Positions 23,961 through 36,219 of a stretch of DNA of 64,000 nucleotides are shown in pieces (positions within the stretch are counted from its first letter, which is position 1; each line of letters opens with the position of its first letter). The notes beneath the pieces were generated by a model. It did no database searches, had not been told where the DNA came from, and worked only from the letters and a program-made list of their open reading frames with translations. The stretch comes from Azadirachta indica (Eukaryota > Streptophyta > Magnoliopsida > Sapindales > Meliaceae). The translations under genes were made by a program, and so were the position numbers. The stretch covers positions 10,983,368-11,047,367 of the forward strand of contig CM040453.1 in assembly GCA_022749755.1 (NCBI GenBank), given 5' to 3'.

Positions 23961-25560
23961 TGAAATGATAAATCATTAGGAATAATCTTGCAAACCAAAT
24001 AATTCATAATATCTGCATACCAAAGTGTATTCGTTGCCTTAAAAGAAAATAGTTGTGTAGTTGAAAATACTTCATTGATTGCTCTTATTAAACTATATCA
24101 GTCTCTTCACGTTCTAATAAAGACAAATGATCGGCCACACCCTATCTTATCTCTAATCTCTTAATCAAATTCTTAAAGTAGAAGCACACATCAAATGAGT
24201 CTTGGTTTGGCATGCTTTTTTGCAAGTAAATACTTGATTGTCGAATAATCCATGTAAACTATCACTTTGAGCCAATCAATAAGAGCAAAATTTATCAAAA
24301 GTAAACACAACTGCCAATAACTTTTTTGCTGTGGTTGCATCGTTCAATTGAGCATTCGTCAAGATTTTACTTGCATAATATATGACATGCGAGTCCTCAC
24401 CTCTTTACTACCCTTAAATAGCTGCAATTACATAGTCATTTGCTCGCATATAAGTTTAAAGGCACATCTTTACTCAAAAGATTACAAAGAGATTTAGAAA
24501 TTTTAGAAAAATGCTTTATAAAATCCCGATAGAAACTGAGATGTCCTAAGAAACTTTTAACTCTTTTTATTGAAGTGGGTGGTGGTAATTTCTCAATGAT
24601 TTCAATCTTTGCCCAATCAACCTTAATTTCCTTAATTGATATGTGATGATCGAAAACAATGCCTTCTTGAAATTCAAACATTAGATTAGTTTCTTTACAA
24701 CGATGCAACATTAATGTCAAATTATCCAATCAATTATTAAAGGAGGATCCAAAAATAGAAAAATCATCCGTGAAAACTTTTATAAACCTCTCACCATGTC
24801 AAAAATATGGCCATCATACAATGTTGAAAGGTAGCCAGTGCATTATATAAACCAAATAGCATTGTTCAAAATGCAAATGTACCGTAAGGGTAAATAAATG
24901 TCATCTTCTCTTGATCTTTATGTGCGATTGGAACTTGATTATATCTGGAGTAACCATCAAGGGAACAATAGTGAGAATGGTTGGCAAGTCTTTCAAGCAT
25001 TTGATCAATAAACAGTAATAGGAAATGATCCTTATGAGTAGCATCATTCAACTTACAATAATCAACATATACCCGTCATCCCATTATTGTCCGTGTTGGA
25101 ATAAGATAATTATTGTCATTTCATATCACTGTCATTCTCCTTTTTTCTAGCGCAACTTGTACTGGGCTCACCTACAGACTATTGAAAATCGGATAAATCA
25201 TTTTGGCATCCAATAACTTTAAAATTTCAGCCTGCATAACTTCCTTCATGTTTAGGTTTAATCAACATTGTGCTCAACTACCAGCTTGAAGTTCTCTTCC
25301 ATTAAGATCTTGTGTATACAAATTGATGGGTTTATACACTTGATGTGAGCAATAGACCACCTCAATGATGCCTTATGGTTCCTTAAAAATCAAAGTAACT
25401 TTTCTTCTTTCAATTCATTTAATGAAGCTGAAATGATGATCGAAAATGATGAATTTGTGCCCAAATAAGCATACTAGAGATGATATGGTAATGGTTTAAG
25501 TTCAAGCTTAAAAGGACTTAAATTTATTGATAACTTTTAAGCTAGATTTCTACCAAATTT
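23960..25560 (-). pseudogene. Athila reverse transcriptase / RNase H remnant
   Basis: Minus strand. Piece 24866-25051 contains KDHFLLLFIDQMLERLA, SLDGYSRYNQVPIA and TFIYPYGTFAF, the RT palm region. The catalytic box near 24750-24790 reads FTDDFSIFG, with Thr where Met is usual. Piece 24436-24729 continues with LPPPTSIKRVKSFLGHLSFY, the RT to RNase H junction. RNase H further left is badly decayed. Confidence 0.85.
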
Positions 25561-25823
25561 AGGCCTTCCATGATGTATAGTGATATGGCTTCCAAGTAAC
25601 GTATATATTCTATAATTCTATCATCTTCCACCTTGTAAGATTTAGCATGGACAATGTAAACTTCTAGAGGTTCTTCTAAATGCTCATCCTTGAAGGTTTC
25701 TTCTACCAACTTGTCAATAATGTCTATTTAAAGATAATAATTAGTTTTAGAAGGATACTTGATTGCCTTGAACACATTAAACTTTACTTGTTCATATTGA
25801 ACTCTCAAAATCAAGTTTCCTTA

Positions 25824-26249
25824 TTAAACATCAATCAATATTCTCCTGGTAGCTAAAAACGGGCTACCCAGTATGAATGGTGTCTCCCTATTCTCTTCCA
25901 TATCCAAAACAATGAAATAAGTCAAAAATATAAATTGATAGACCTTAACCAACACGTTCTCAATAATGCCTTTTGGATGCTTGATTAAGTTGTCTGCCAA
26001 TTGAAGTGAAATGGTTGTGGCATTAGCTTCATCAAGTTCCAATTTCCTAAAAACAGAAAAAGGCATTAAGTTAATGCTTACATCGGAATCACATAAAGCT
26101 TTCTCCAAATAACACTCCCCAGTGGTGTAAGGTATAGTGAAACTACCTAAATCCTTCAATTTAGAAGACAACTTATTTTGCAAAATTGCTCTACATTCTT
26201 TAGTTAGTATCATTATTTCATTCTCTTTTAATTTTCTCTTATTAGACAA
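25824..26249 (-). pseudogene. Athila protease region
   Basis: A 141-codon open piece with GSFTIPYTTGECYLEKALCD, INLMPFSVFRKLEL and FILGSPFLATRRILIDV, the Athila aspartic-protease domain. The residues after ALCD are SDVSINLMP, at the place of the active site. Upstream and downstream frames are broken, so this is a fragment rather than a gene. Confidence 0.85.
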
Positions 26250-26252
26250 TAT

Positions 26253-27900
26253 CTACTTCAAGAATTTTACATAGCTTGGCAATTGTTCAAGTGCATCTGC
26301 AAAAGGAATATAAATATGCGACTTTTTAAAAATATCAAAAATTTTGGAAAATTCCTTATCTAACTTGTTCTTCCGGAGATATTGAGGAAATGGAATTGGC
26401 AGCACATATGATAAAGGTGATGTAGCTTTCTTCGAAGAAGTCGATGTTTCTTGTGGTGGCTTTGTCCTTAGAAGTGTTGGTGATGCTTTCAATTAGCTCT
26501 TTGTTATCCTTATCCTCTATTTTTGCTTAATTTGATGGTAGAGATTCAAGTTATTTCCCCATTTGTTTCTTTTAACTTGCCTTGTGATTCTTCAAGTTCC
26601 TTTCTATTTCTAAGTGTAATGGCCTTTATTTGCTCTTTAGGATTTGTTTCGGAGTTACTTGGTAGTGATCCTTATTGCTTTTTTTGTCATTAAACTTGCC
26701 ATCGTCTCAATCTTTGTCATGAACTGGGAAGTATTCATGGTGAGTTGAGCAAGATCCTCTTTTAAATTAACCTTCTTCTCTCGAAGTTGAAATCTTGCGT
26801 TTTATGGTACTCTAGTTGTTCCTCCAAGAAAAATTTGGATGATTTCGCCATCCTTGATTGTAGGTGTTGGAATAAGGATTATTTTGTCGATGATTATAAT
26901 TTCCCAAAATATTGAACTTGTTATGAATATAAAGGACCAAATAGATTAGCAACTTGACAATCCGTTCTAAGTTGATTAGCACTACATAACTCACAAACCA
27001 TCAGTGGAATATGAATAGCCTTTACTATCATGGCTCCAAGTTGCTTGGTTAATGTAGTTAGCTGAGTAGTGAGTATAGTAATATTGTCCACTTCATGAAA
27101 TCAAGGCTTTCTTTGATGTTAAGCATTTTGTGGGCTATCAATATTCATTGGCGGCCATCTTCTTCAACAAATTATAAGCCTCATCAATAGTTTTACAATT
27201 AACGCACCTCTTATTATTGCATCTACAAGTGTTCTAGTTGAATTCTCCAAACCATTGTAAAATCTAAACTTAAAGCCATTCAGATAAGCCATGGTATGGG
27301 TATCTCCTCATCATGTCTTTGTACCTTTCTCAAACTTTATACAATGACTCTATTTCATGTTTGGAAAAGGTAGTGATGTCATTCCTTAACTTTTTCGTCT
27401 TCACCAAAGGGAAAAACTTTGCCAAGAATTTCTTAGCCAAATTGTCATGAGTAGTGATAGTGCCCAGAGGAAGTGAACCTAACTAGCTTTTTGCTTTGTT
27501 CCTCAGTGAAAATGGAAATAACCTCAAGTTCATCGTGTCATCCAACACACCATTATGTCCAAAAGTGTCCCAAATCTTTAAGAAGTTTGCAATGTAGGCG
27601 TTCAGATCTTCATGTGACAATCTACTGAATTAAATCAAGGTCTGAATCATTTGAATAATGGTTGACTTAATTTTAAAGTTGTTCGCTTGAATTACGGGTT
27701 TTTTAAGACTTATTGAAGCTCCATTAATTATTAGAATATCATATTCTCTAAAACCTTGCTAGTCTTTGGCCTTAATATTATCCCCAAGGTTTGGTTTCAT
27801 AGTGCCAATTTACAGCTGTCTAGATGCTTGTCTCTTCTCCTTTCTATTCCTATGACAAGTTCACTTGAAAGGTAGTAAAATAACACTTCTTGCTTTTCTT
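26253..27900 (-). pseudogene. Athila gag remnant
   Basis: Minus strand. Recognisable parts are NNPYSNTYNQGWRNHPNFSW (26815-26880, a hallmark of Athila gag), and PIPFPQYLRKNKLDKEFSKI with IPFADALEQLPSYVKFLK (26253-26400) at the gag to protease boundary. The N-terminal two thirds are visible only as short pieces between stops. Confidence 0.8.
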
Positions 27901-27990
27901 ATACACTAAAGGAAACACCTAAAATTAAAAAATAATAAACTTCAAATAAATTCAAAATTAACCCAAATCAATGTTAAAAGAATTTAACAT

Positions 27991-28008
27991 TCTTTGGCAA
28001 CGGCTCCA
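27991..28008 (-). other. Primer-binding site of Athila (Asp tRNA type)
   Basis: On the minus strand TGGAGCCGTTGCCAAAGA lies six bases after the 5' LTR. It matches the Asp-tRNA site TGGCGCCGTTGCC used by Athila and Tat elements except for one base in the core. Confidence 0.8.
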
Positions 28009-28014
28009 AAAACT

Positions 28015-29433
28015 TGTTGTATGATTTACTAATGCAAGTGTACTTTATAACAAATAGTATACAATAAGTGAAGTATGTTCTCACGAAGAATTTTAATCTA
28101 ATATGTACTGAAGGTGATTAATTTCAAATTTATTTGAAAAAAAGATTATAAATTTAATGAGAATGTAAAATTGACTAAAAATTAATAAGCGAACATCTAA
28201 ATAGAAAATTCAATGAATGTGATGCCTAGGGTTAATGATTTAATCTTATTTACTGGCTTCTATTTCTTCAAGTTATACTATTTTGATTAATCATCTATAT
28301 TACTAGTGAAAGTGCTCTATCCTATTCGACAGTCTCTCTCGAGAGTAGTTGAAACTATTTTCTATTTACTTATTTACTATATCTTTATACAAATGCCAAT
28401 TAAACGAAAATGCGATAAAATAGTAATAATTACTATTGACACTACATAAACCATATGAATGCATGTCTGTCTAATATGCTATTCATGGTATTTGTCACAT
28501 GATTTAAATACAATAAATACTTCTTAGTATTTATCTATCCATAGTTCAATTAATTAATGGCTAATTAATTGAAAGCATTAAAATCATGACAAATATGCAA
28601 TATGATATTAGTAATCAAGAATAGTATAATTATAAAGATAAATGCTTTCAATAGATCAAACCATTGCACTAGATATTTGATTTAGCCAATCATGAAAAAA
28701 AGTTCAAATCTAAAAATCAAGAATTCAACAATTGATAACATAGTCTCAATAATCACAATATTGTTCAAATCCAAACAAAATAAATCAAGGGAAGAGATAA
28801 AACTAGGAATTGAGAGCCTTCATCATTAAGATTTCATGCTTCCATCCATCCTCTTCTCCAATTTTAGTTCTCTCTTTCTCTCTAGAATTCTCTCTATCTC
28901 TTTTTCTTGTCTTCTTAAACAAGAAATCCCTCTTTCCCAAAGTGGCTAAGGTGGCTCAACCTCCCAAAACATAAAAACCTAATTTAGATCTAAATCAAGC
29001 CTTCAAAACATGATTTTATGGCCCAAATTTCATCCAAGAATCGTCGTCTCCAAGTCTAAGTCGCGCGGGTGTGCCTAAACAGCACAGAGGCATAAGGCTA
29101 ACAGAAGGGATGGTGCAGCCGTGTGCCTTGGTGGCACGACTGTGCCATGGCTTGGTATAGGCACACCATGCATAATTGCTATACTTTGAAAATGTTGCAA
29201 ATTGGCCCTTGAATGCTTGCACTTTGGTTCCTGAAAATCTTGTGTTTTGGTTTGAATCCTTCTCTAGACTTCTTCATCATTTTCTTTTCAAGTTGAATTC
29301 ACTCTAGATGACCTTTTTCAAACATTTGTACACAAGTTAGCTTAAATTCATCAAATATTAATAAAACTTGGGGATTTACAAAACAATTCGAGTTAGGAAG
29401 TGAATGGTAAGTGCGTATTCTACACACTTATCA
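28015..29433 (-). repeat. 5' LTR of Athila (intact)
   Basis: 1,419 bp. On the plus strand it starts TGTTGTATG and ends CTTATCA. It matches 11973-13330 plus 18674-18758. It contains a run of pyrimidines (about 28840-28930) and GC-richer wording near 29050-29170 also seen in the left LTR. Confidence 0.9.
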
Positions 29434-30504
29434 ATATATATTTTATTTTGATTAGGATTACTTAGAATAAGTGTTTTGTTACAAGTATAAGTTTTAAACA
29501 CCTCTTTTAACTAAGATTAAATTATACTAATTTATCTTCTAGATGAAGTCTTGCCTTAAGAAAGCTAACTTGCATTGTAATACAATTGCATGAGTTAAGC
29601 CTTGTTGTACTAGAACTTCAAATCATACATTATATAATAACTACATGACTCCATGTTCAGGAAGAGGACATTATCACATTAAAGGATCATCAAACCATAT
29701 TACATCATGGAGGTCTAACTTTTATCAATCTAAAATCACGTCTTTGAAAAGCGTTATAAGAGCATCTTCCTTTTCACAAAAACAATCGAGGTTTTTGGCA
29801 TACTTTTTGACAATCACCTATCGCCTTTATCAACCTCAAACACTACCATATTGTTCTATGGTCTTTGCTACATCCGTTGGTCTTTAACCTAGTTATTTCT
29901 ACTTTCAAAAACACCTTGTTCATAGCGTTAAATTCGTCAAATTGTAGATGGTCATATGGATTACCTCTGTGAGATGGTTTATTCAATATTGATCTAATTG
30001 TGATCCACCTTAAACCATTGTGTTCCTTTGCATTAATATTGAGACTAGCTTACTCTCACAAACACCATGGACTATAATTTATGTTCTATGCTTTTTCTAA
30101 TTATTTCTCAGTGGCAAAAGTAGCAATAGATGGCGATAACATAATCCTCTACTCAAATTCATGCTAATCTCCTAGGGTTGCAACATCACAACCTTAGGCC
30201 ATCTACTGTAATCTAAAAAATATGATAGGCCTTACTCCCTACAACTAGAAAAGGGGTATAAAAGCTCAATTTGAATCTAGAGGACCTGAGATATTAAGTC
30301 CATCAAGAGTGACATCAGGCTACATAAACAATCAACCAATTACGATTTAACACATAAATTAAATAGATTTACCTTACAACAATGGAATCTTTATGGACTG
30401 TAATGTGGGGTGCCAATTTATATTGTATCACAATGAAATATTACTTAAAGTAAAGTAGTTGGTTGAAAATATCCCCAAACAATATAAAGAAAGTTAAGAA
30501 AATA
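29434..30504. other. Intergenic stretch between Athila and the FT segment
   Basis: About 1.07 kb of moderately AT-rich sequence. A single short open frame at 29645-29887 has no recognisable protein features. Nothing else identified. Confidence 0.5.
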
Positions 30505-30871
30505 AAATCAATAGATTACATTCAATCACACAAGAGAATATTATTAAATATTTAATTATTATGCTTTTTATTACTATCTTCATTTAAGACAATAATTTAA
30601 TTTCCTTCTCACATTCCTTGAAGTCTATAATAAGTTCATACGTTACAATAATATCAAAGTTAGAAATACTGGGAAAAGGAAATTAAAACCCTAAGGTATA
30701 CATACATATAAGAAAATCATATTATAGCTAACTAGCTAGCTTTTGCTTTTGACTTTTGCTTCTTGCTTCGACTATGTTTTTTAATTTACTAACATATATA
30801 TATAACCTTATATCATAGCTAGCTAGACTTCGATTTGATCATTTGATGATTTATATGTTCATTAGGATCAA

Positions 30872-33061
30872 TCAATGTGAAGACACTGATGATCGTATGA
30901 ACCGACCGCCAGAACGGGTCTCCCTCTGGCAATTAAAGTAAACAGCTGCCACTGGAGAACCCAAATTGTACAGCTCAGCAAATTCTCTGGTGTTGAAGTT
31001 CTGGCGCCACCCGGGAGCGTAAACAGTCTGTCGACCGAGCTGCTGGAACAACACAAACACGAACCTATGAATCCCAACTGTTGGCCTTGGGTTCTCATAG
31101 CAAACAACCTCGTGGCCTGCAAATAAATTTTTGTATTACTTTCCAATATTTACACTGATTGAAAAATGGTTTAAAGTTAAGTTACATACTAGATTATTGT
31201 TCGTAAAATGGAAATTTTGTTATTATTTGTGAAAATATATAAATGCAGGAACTTGAATGTTAATATCCGATAGAAATGATGACATGAGACCTCCTTTATA
31301 GGTCGTGAAAGAAATAACGGAAATAATGGAATCAGAAAAGAAAGAAATATATCAGGAGCGTAACTGTTTTCTGAAAATGAGATTTTGTTTTGGAAAGCAA
31401 AACCATACTATGACTTGAAACTGAAAACATGATGCAAAATATTGAAGATTTTGAGAAGATTATTAAAGGTTTTATGGGATTTGATGGGTTATTTATTTAT
31501 TTATTTATTTATTTCAATTTCTGAAACATAGAAATGAAAAGCAGTTCTGGCAATTGCAGCAGAGAAAGTCCCTAGAAGAAGGAGCATATATATACATGTA
31601 CAGCTAGAGACAGTAAGTAAATTTAAAAGCCGAAAACTCTTCACTCACCAAAGGTGGCTCCAGTGGTTGCTGGAATATCAGTCACCAACCTGCAAAATTT
31701 CAATTTTCAATCAGCAGAAAAATTACAATTAACATCAAAAACAAAGAAAAAGGAAAAAGAAAAAATTTGCTAATTAATATTGCAAAAGAAAATAATTAAT
31801 GTTCTTTTATTTGTCAATTGGTAAAATTTTTTTAATTAAAGGTGTTTGATTCGATACGTGCACGTTAGAGAAACCAAAAGAAAATTACATGAAGAAATGG
31901 AAGAAAAATAAACTTGTTATTGGAAATAGGAAGCAAAACAGAATAAAAGTACAAGTGGTAAGTCAAAATAAAACCAAAAATATATTGCAATGAGAACCCC
32001 ACCACTATGAAAGAAAAACTAGAAGAAATGTTATTCATAACAAAGTGGAAATATGAATATACTTCCTACTTCTCCCTCGGATGTTTGTAGTGTAAAATTC
32101 CTGGTTTAATTTTCTGTTTCTTTAATTTGTTTAATAAATTATTTGGTTTTTTTTTTGGGTAATTAAAGATAATAGCTACTGTGGTTTATGAAGGGATAAA
32201 TATTCTTTGGAGATAAAAAAATCAAAGTGAAAAATTTTGAAGAAAGATTGTACACTAAATTATGGTACATGTATGAGCCCTAATAAGTTATCCCAGAAAC
32301 CTAGTATATGCAATTAAAGATACCTTCATTGTGGTCGTTCTTCACTCTTTGAACCATGATGAAAGTTACAGGCAATCAAACAGTCAATGAAAAAGAACAA
32401 GAAAACAAAAATAAATAAAGTTTAAAAAAGAAAAGGTGTAATCAGAAACAAACATTACTAAACAGAATGATGTCTCTTTCATGATAGGAGCTTTCGGCTT
32501 TTAGCTTCTGCCTCTTCTGAAAGAAACTCAAAACTTGAATGCTTTTTTGGCTTTTTTTAAGAACCCACTTCTCATTTTTCTCAGTTTTGACAAAATTATC
32601 AATGGCACATTGAGTTAATAACCAAAAATAATAAAAATGAAGAAAAGAAATCAAAATCTAGCATATTTATGAGGGTTTAGCTCAAGAGGGATCACTTACC
32701 AATGCAAATACTCCTTCAGATTTGGGTCACTGGGGCTTGGAGCATCAGGATCAACCATAACCTTCAACCATAACCTACAACCATAAATGACAACAAAAGC
32801 CCTAGAAAACAGCAGAAGCAGAAGCAGAAATGCAGAAACAAAAAGGGTTACCAGGGTGTAAAAGGTTCTGAGGTCTTCCCCACCAATTTCAACCCTAGGC
32901 TGGTTGATAACCTGAGAAGGTTTGAGCTCACAGCCATTGTTGATTTCCTTGTTGCCAAAAGTAACCCTCAGAGAAATTGTTCTTGTAAAGTTATCAAGAA
33001 CATCACCAATTACACGCCCAACAACAAGAGGATCTCGATCTCTTTCTCTTTCCCTAGCCAT
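30872..33061 (-). CDS. FT: FLOWERING LOCUS T-like florigen, copy 1 (4 exons)
   Basis: PEBP-family mobile flowering signal. FT proteins move from leaf phloem to the shoot apex and bind 14-3-3 and FD. Exons on the minus strand: 33061-32852, 32761-32700, 31689-31649, 31116-30872 (210, 62, 41, 245 nt); the middle exon sizes equal Arabidopsis FT. Product 185 aa against 175 in FT. Seen: DPDAPSP anion-site motif, GIHR motif, Tyr88 (FT Tyr85) and Gln143 (FT Gln140) that separate FT from TFL1, intact loop [11 protein letters not shown], and LYN triad (153-155). Residues matching the rice Hd3a 14-3-3 contacts (Arg65, Pro97, Phe104, Arg133) are kept. Oddities: Gln129 where FT has Arg126, a longer C-terminus ending SSVSSH, an ERERDRD N-terminus, and a 13 bp duplication at the exon 2 acceptor that may impair splicing. 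Confidence 0.93.
31489..31514. repeat. (ATTT)n microsatellite in intron 3 of FT copy 1
   Basis: Six to seven tetranucleotide units in intron 3; copy 2 lacks it at the matching place. Likely length-variable. Confidence 0.8.
32751..32776 (-). repeat. 13 bp tandem duplication across the exon 2 acceptor of FT copy 1
   Basis: TCAACCATAACCT occurs twice back to back on the plus strand. On the minus strand this yields two acceptors: TTGTAG/GTTATGG (exon start 32774) and GAAG/GTTATGG (exon start 32761). FT copy 2 has only one, TGTAG/ATTATGG at 40916. Only the inner, weaker-looking one gives the normal 62 nt exon. The outer one reads VMVEGYG then stop. Confidence 0.95.
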
Positions 33062-33156
33062 CGGTAAAGCTTCAAACAACAAAAAGAACAAAAAATTTTT
33101 CAGAATATTCAAGTGAAATTTGTTGGCAGATTGCTCAATTTGAAGGCATATTACAG

Positions 33157-33165
33157 CTATTTATA
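33157..33165 (-). promoter_or_regulatory. TATA box of FT copy 1
   Basis: TATAAATAG on the minus strand about 100 bases before the ATG; copy 2 has TATATAAAC at the matching place. A CCACA word, the core of CONSTANS response elements, lies just upstream at 33177-33181, though so short a word can occur by chance. Confidence 0.6.
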
Positions 33166-33181
33166 TGCTTCTTTTGTGTGG

Positions 33182-36100
33182 TAGTGCTTTATATCTTTAC
33201 TACCACCAATAGAATCTACTTTTATTTTTTTTTCTCATTTTTGCTTTTATTATTCTTATTTAATTTTGTGGATTTTCCAGATTTTTATACCTAGCTAGAT
33301 CAGAAATTGGTTGATACCTCAAATTTTAAAGTAAAGTGGACCTCTATCTTTCTCTTTTATATTCTAATCGAAACAATTTTTTATGGTCGGTCCAGAGTAT
33401 CTGTGTTCTCATACTCCCATGCCTAAATCAATTCATCCAGTTTGGTGATTAAAAAAAAAAAAAATACCCAGCAAATTAAAAGAAAAAAAGAAGAAATGAT
33501 GCATATATATAAAGCAAAATAAATTTTTGGTCTGTATATATATGCAGTAGGTTTAACACCATGCTTTTCGACTGGGAATTATATATGAATTATTTCTTGA
33601 AGTCTTCGTGTTCAATAACATCAATAGGATACTAGTGTATTATCATGGAGTTTATTTCATACAAACACTATCTATGATAAATGAATATTTGAGAATTATA
33701 AATACTTAAAAACGGTATATAAGTTGATTAACCAATCACTTAGTTCTAAAATTCAAGTTATTAGACAAGAGTTCAATATTAATATTTAAAGTTATATATA
33801 ACAAATATAACGTAGGAATCTAATAAGATGTGATTATGATTAAACAAAAGTTAAGATAGGAGTTCAATTTAAATTTAATACCTTACTAATCATGTGTGTG
33901 CGATTAAAAAATTTAAATTTTTGTTGACACGTAATGTTGAAGCGTAAGATCAGAAACAATATAATGTTCATCCTATTCAGACTAGATCTTTCTTTTAATT
34001 ATATAAGGTTGATTTTTTCTTTTTTGCCTTGTAAGGATAGAAACCACTAAATATGAACAAACTTTTACCATCGACCACTTCAAATTGTTGAGAAACTATA
34101 CCTCTTTATTGAGTTGGGATAAGAAGTTGATAGATCACTATGAGCAGAGTATAAATGGCCACCTATTCCGTAATATTGATAAAGAAGATAATTTCTGTTT
34201 ATAGAGAAACGTCTAATTTATGAAAAGGAATCTCGTGATAATTTTACCTTACTTTACCAATGCATGCTTTCTCATAATGCATATATTTTCGTAAAGCTCA
34301 CTATCAACTACCCTCAAAACTTTTAAATTTATTCATAGCTACTTAATGAAATTAAACAAATAAAAGTAAAATATTTTTCTTATCAAAATTCTCTTGGAAT
34401 TATAAGAGTTGTATATATATAAATACATACACAATACATCAACTTTATTCTTTACGAATACTCAAAAAAGAAATTGATGAATTTCGGTGAAATAGGATGA
34501 AAATTAAAAAAAGATATACATTAACGTATAAGAATGCAATGATAGAATTGTTTCACAATACATACACAATACATCAATTTTTAATTTAAAACCAAAAAAA
34601 TTATTTAGGAAGATATTCTCTTTGCAAGCTCATAAACAAGTCCATGGCTTAAGGAAACTAGTTAGAATTTTTTTGAAAACAATAGGAATAACGTACTTCT
34701 TGTATAAAACTTTGTTGATTTATGTATATTTCTGACCCCCTTCTTCACCTTCCCCAGCTAATGTTCCAAATTTACTGGACTAATTCTTTTATCATGGGTC
34801 ACCTTATAGCACGTTCAAATGTACAGTACACTTATTAGCTTTTTCTTTAGAATTTTGAGATTTTTTATTGTAATCCTCAAACTTTTATTAGATTTTCAAA
34901 AGATTTTCAGTTGTATCTCATAAATTATTTGGTCCACAAACAGTGATATTATTACTTTGAAAAAAAGAAGCTGTTTATATCACCAGCAAGGTACAAACTT
35001 CACATAAATAATATTCGTTAGAAATAAATCATGGGAAACAGATTTCCATTGGAAAATGAAGTGGAAGAAAATTTCACAGAGTAAATCAATTTTCTTTTGA
35101 AAACTAAATCTCCAAAGAAAAATCTTAGAGGACTAAGATAATGATACTGTTAAGTTTCAAAGAAAAAGAGAGAAATAGATAAAAAAATAATATATAATAT
35201 GTATAAGGAAAGACTTAGAGTTAATGACCTTTTTTAAATCAAAAGAATTAGAAAAAAACAACTAATTATTAATTGATTACTGGATAAAAATATATTAGAA
35301 TCAAAATTTGATATGTTTTAATTTAGCAGAATCAATCAAGTTTTTGTATATAAAACACATATCAAGAAATCGTGATATATATGATTAGCTTACTTTTTAG
35401 TTCGTGATTTTTCTCTATAAATAGAGGTTGCAACATTCTTTTATTAACATAAATGAAAATACAATTTCTCTCCATTTCTAAATTTTTACATGTATAACTA
35501 TATTAGAGTCTATTTGGTATAGCTTTTCAAATAAACCTTTTTAAAATAGAGTTTTTACCGGTAAAATTTTTATGAGTAGAGTTTTTAATAAAAATTTACT
35601 AATAGTTTGGTTGTCATAAATAATTTTTGAGAAAAATTTGAATAATTACTTTAATAGACAAATTTTTAATGTTTTATTTTAAAAAAATTACGTAAAATCA
35701 TTTTAAATAATTTTATCTTTTAAAAAAGTTGGAAAAGTTCTACCGCCAAAAACTCAAATTTTGGGTTTTTTTCAATATAAGGAAAACAGTTTTTTTAATT
35801 ATCAAAAATTCTTTTTTATTGTCAACCAAATAATATTAAAAAAATTTGAAAAGGGTTTTTATTATTAAAAAAACTCTTTTAATCAATGAAAAAGTTAAAC
35901 CAAATGAACACTTAGTCCAATTTCTTCACTTTTTTATAATTTTTTAAAATTTAATATAAATATGAAGAAAATGAAATAAATAGCCTAATTTCAATTATGC
36001 AATCACTTATGATATAAAATAGCATACGATACATTTATAAAATAAAATAGATAATTACATCGAAAATAATATGCGAATCACTAAGTTTGCTCAATTTTTT

Positions 36101-36219
36101 AAATTTTCGACAATTTTTTAAATTTTCGATAATGTTTTAAAATTGACCGTAATCTTTTAAGTAGCATAATTTCTTTTGTTTTCTGGTTGTATATAAATAT
36201 TAAGTAATTATAACACTAT
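33182..36219 (-). other. FT copy 1 upstream region
   Basis: Three kilobases of AT-rich non-coding DNA. Long parts align with copy 2, at 41340-42003 and again from about 52690 to 55600. Examples are GAAGCGTAAGATCAGAAACA and AACTTTTAAATTTATTCA. It serves as the only contiguous FT promoter in the window. No other gene seen. Confidence 0.65.

Larger units (their letters stand above)
11973..29433 (-). mobile_element. Athila-type Ty3/Gypsy retrotransposon, defective, split by a hAT element
   Basis: Minus-strand element. Its 5' LTR is at the right (28015-29433) and its 3' LTR at the left (11973-18758, interrupted by the hAT). Without the hAT it is about 12 kb, normal for Athila. On the minus strand the LTR begins TGATAAGTG and ends CAACA. 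An Asp-tRNA-like primer site follows the 5' LTR. Internal order on the minus strand is gag, protease, RT/RNase H, integrase, then an extra ORF3 (env position), which is characteristic of Athila. Flanking 5-mers ATAAG and ATATA match only in part, so the target duplication is uncertain. All frames are broken. Confidence 0.92.

Noticed and set aside
29645..29887. An 80-codon open frame between Athila and FT copy 1
   Set aside because: No family resemblance, no splice context and no conservation that I can see; left as intergenic.
32696..33112. A 138-codon open frame spanning FT exons 1 and 2 as a single gene
   Set aside because: It reads through intron 1. The exon sizes, GT-AG borders and copy 2 comparison show two exons. 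The upstream in-frame Met residues are not conserved FT sequence, so the start is at MARER.
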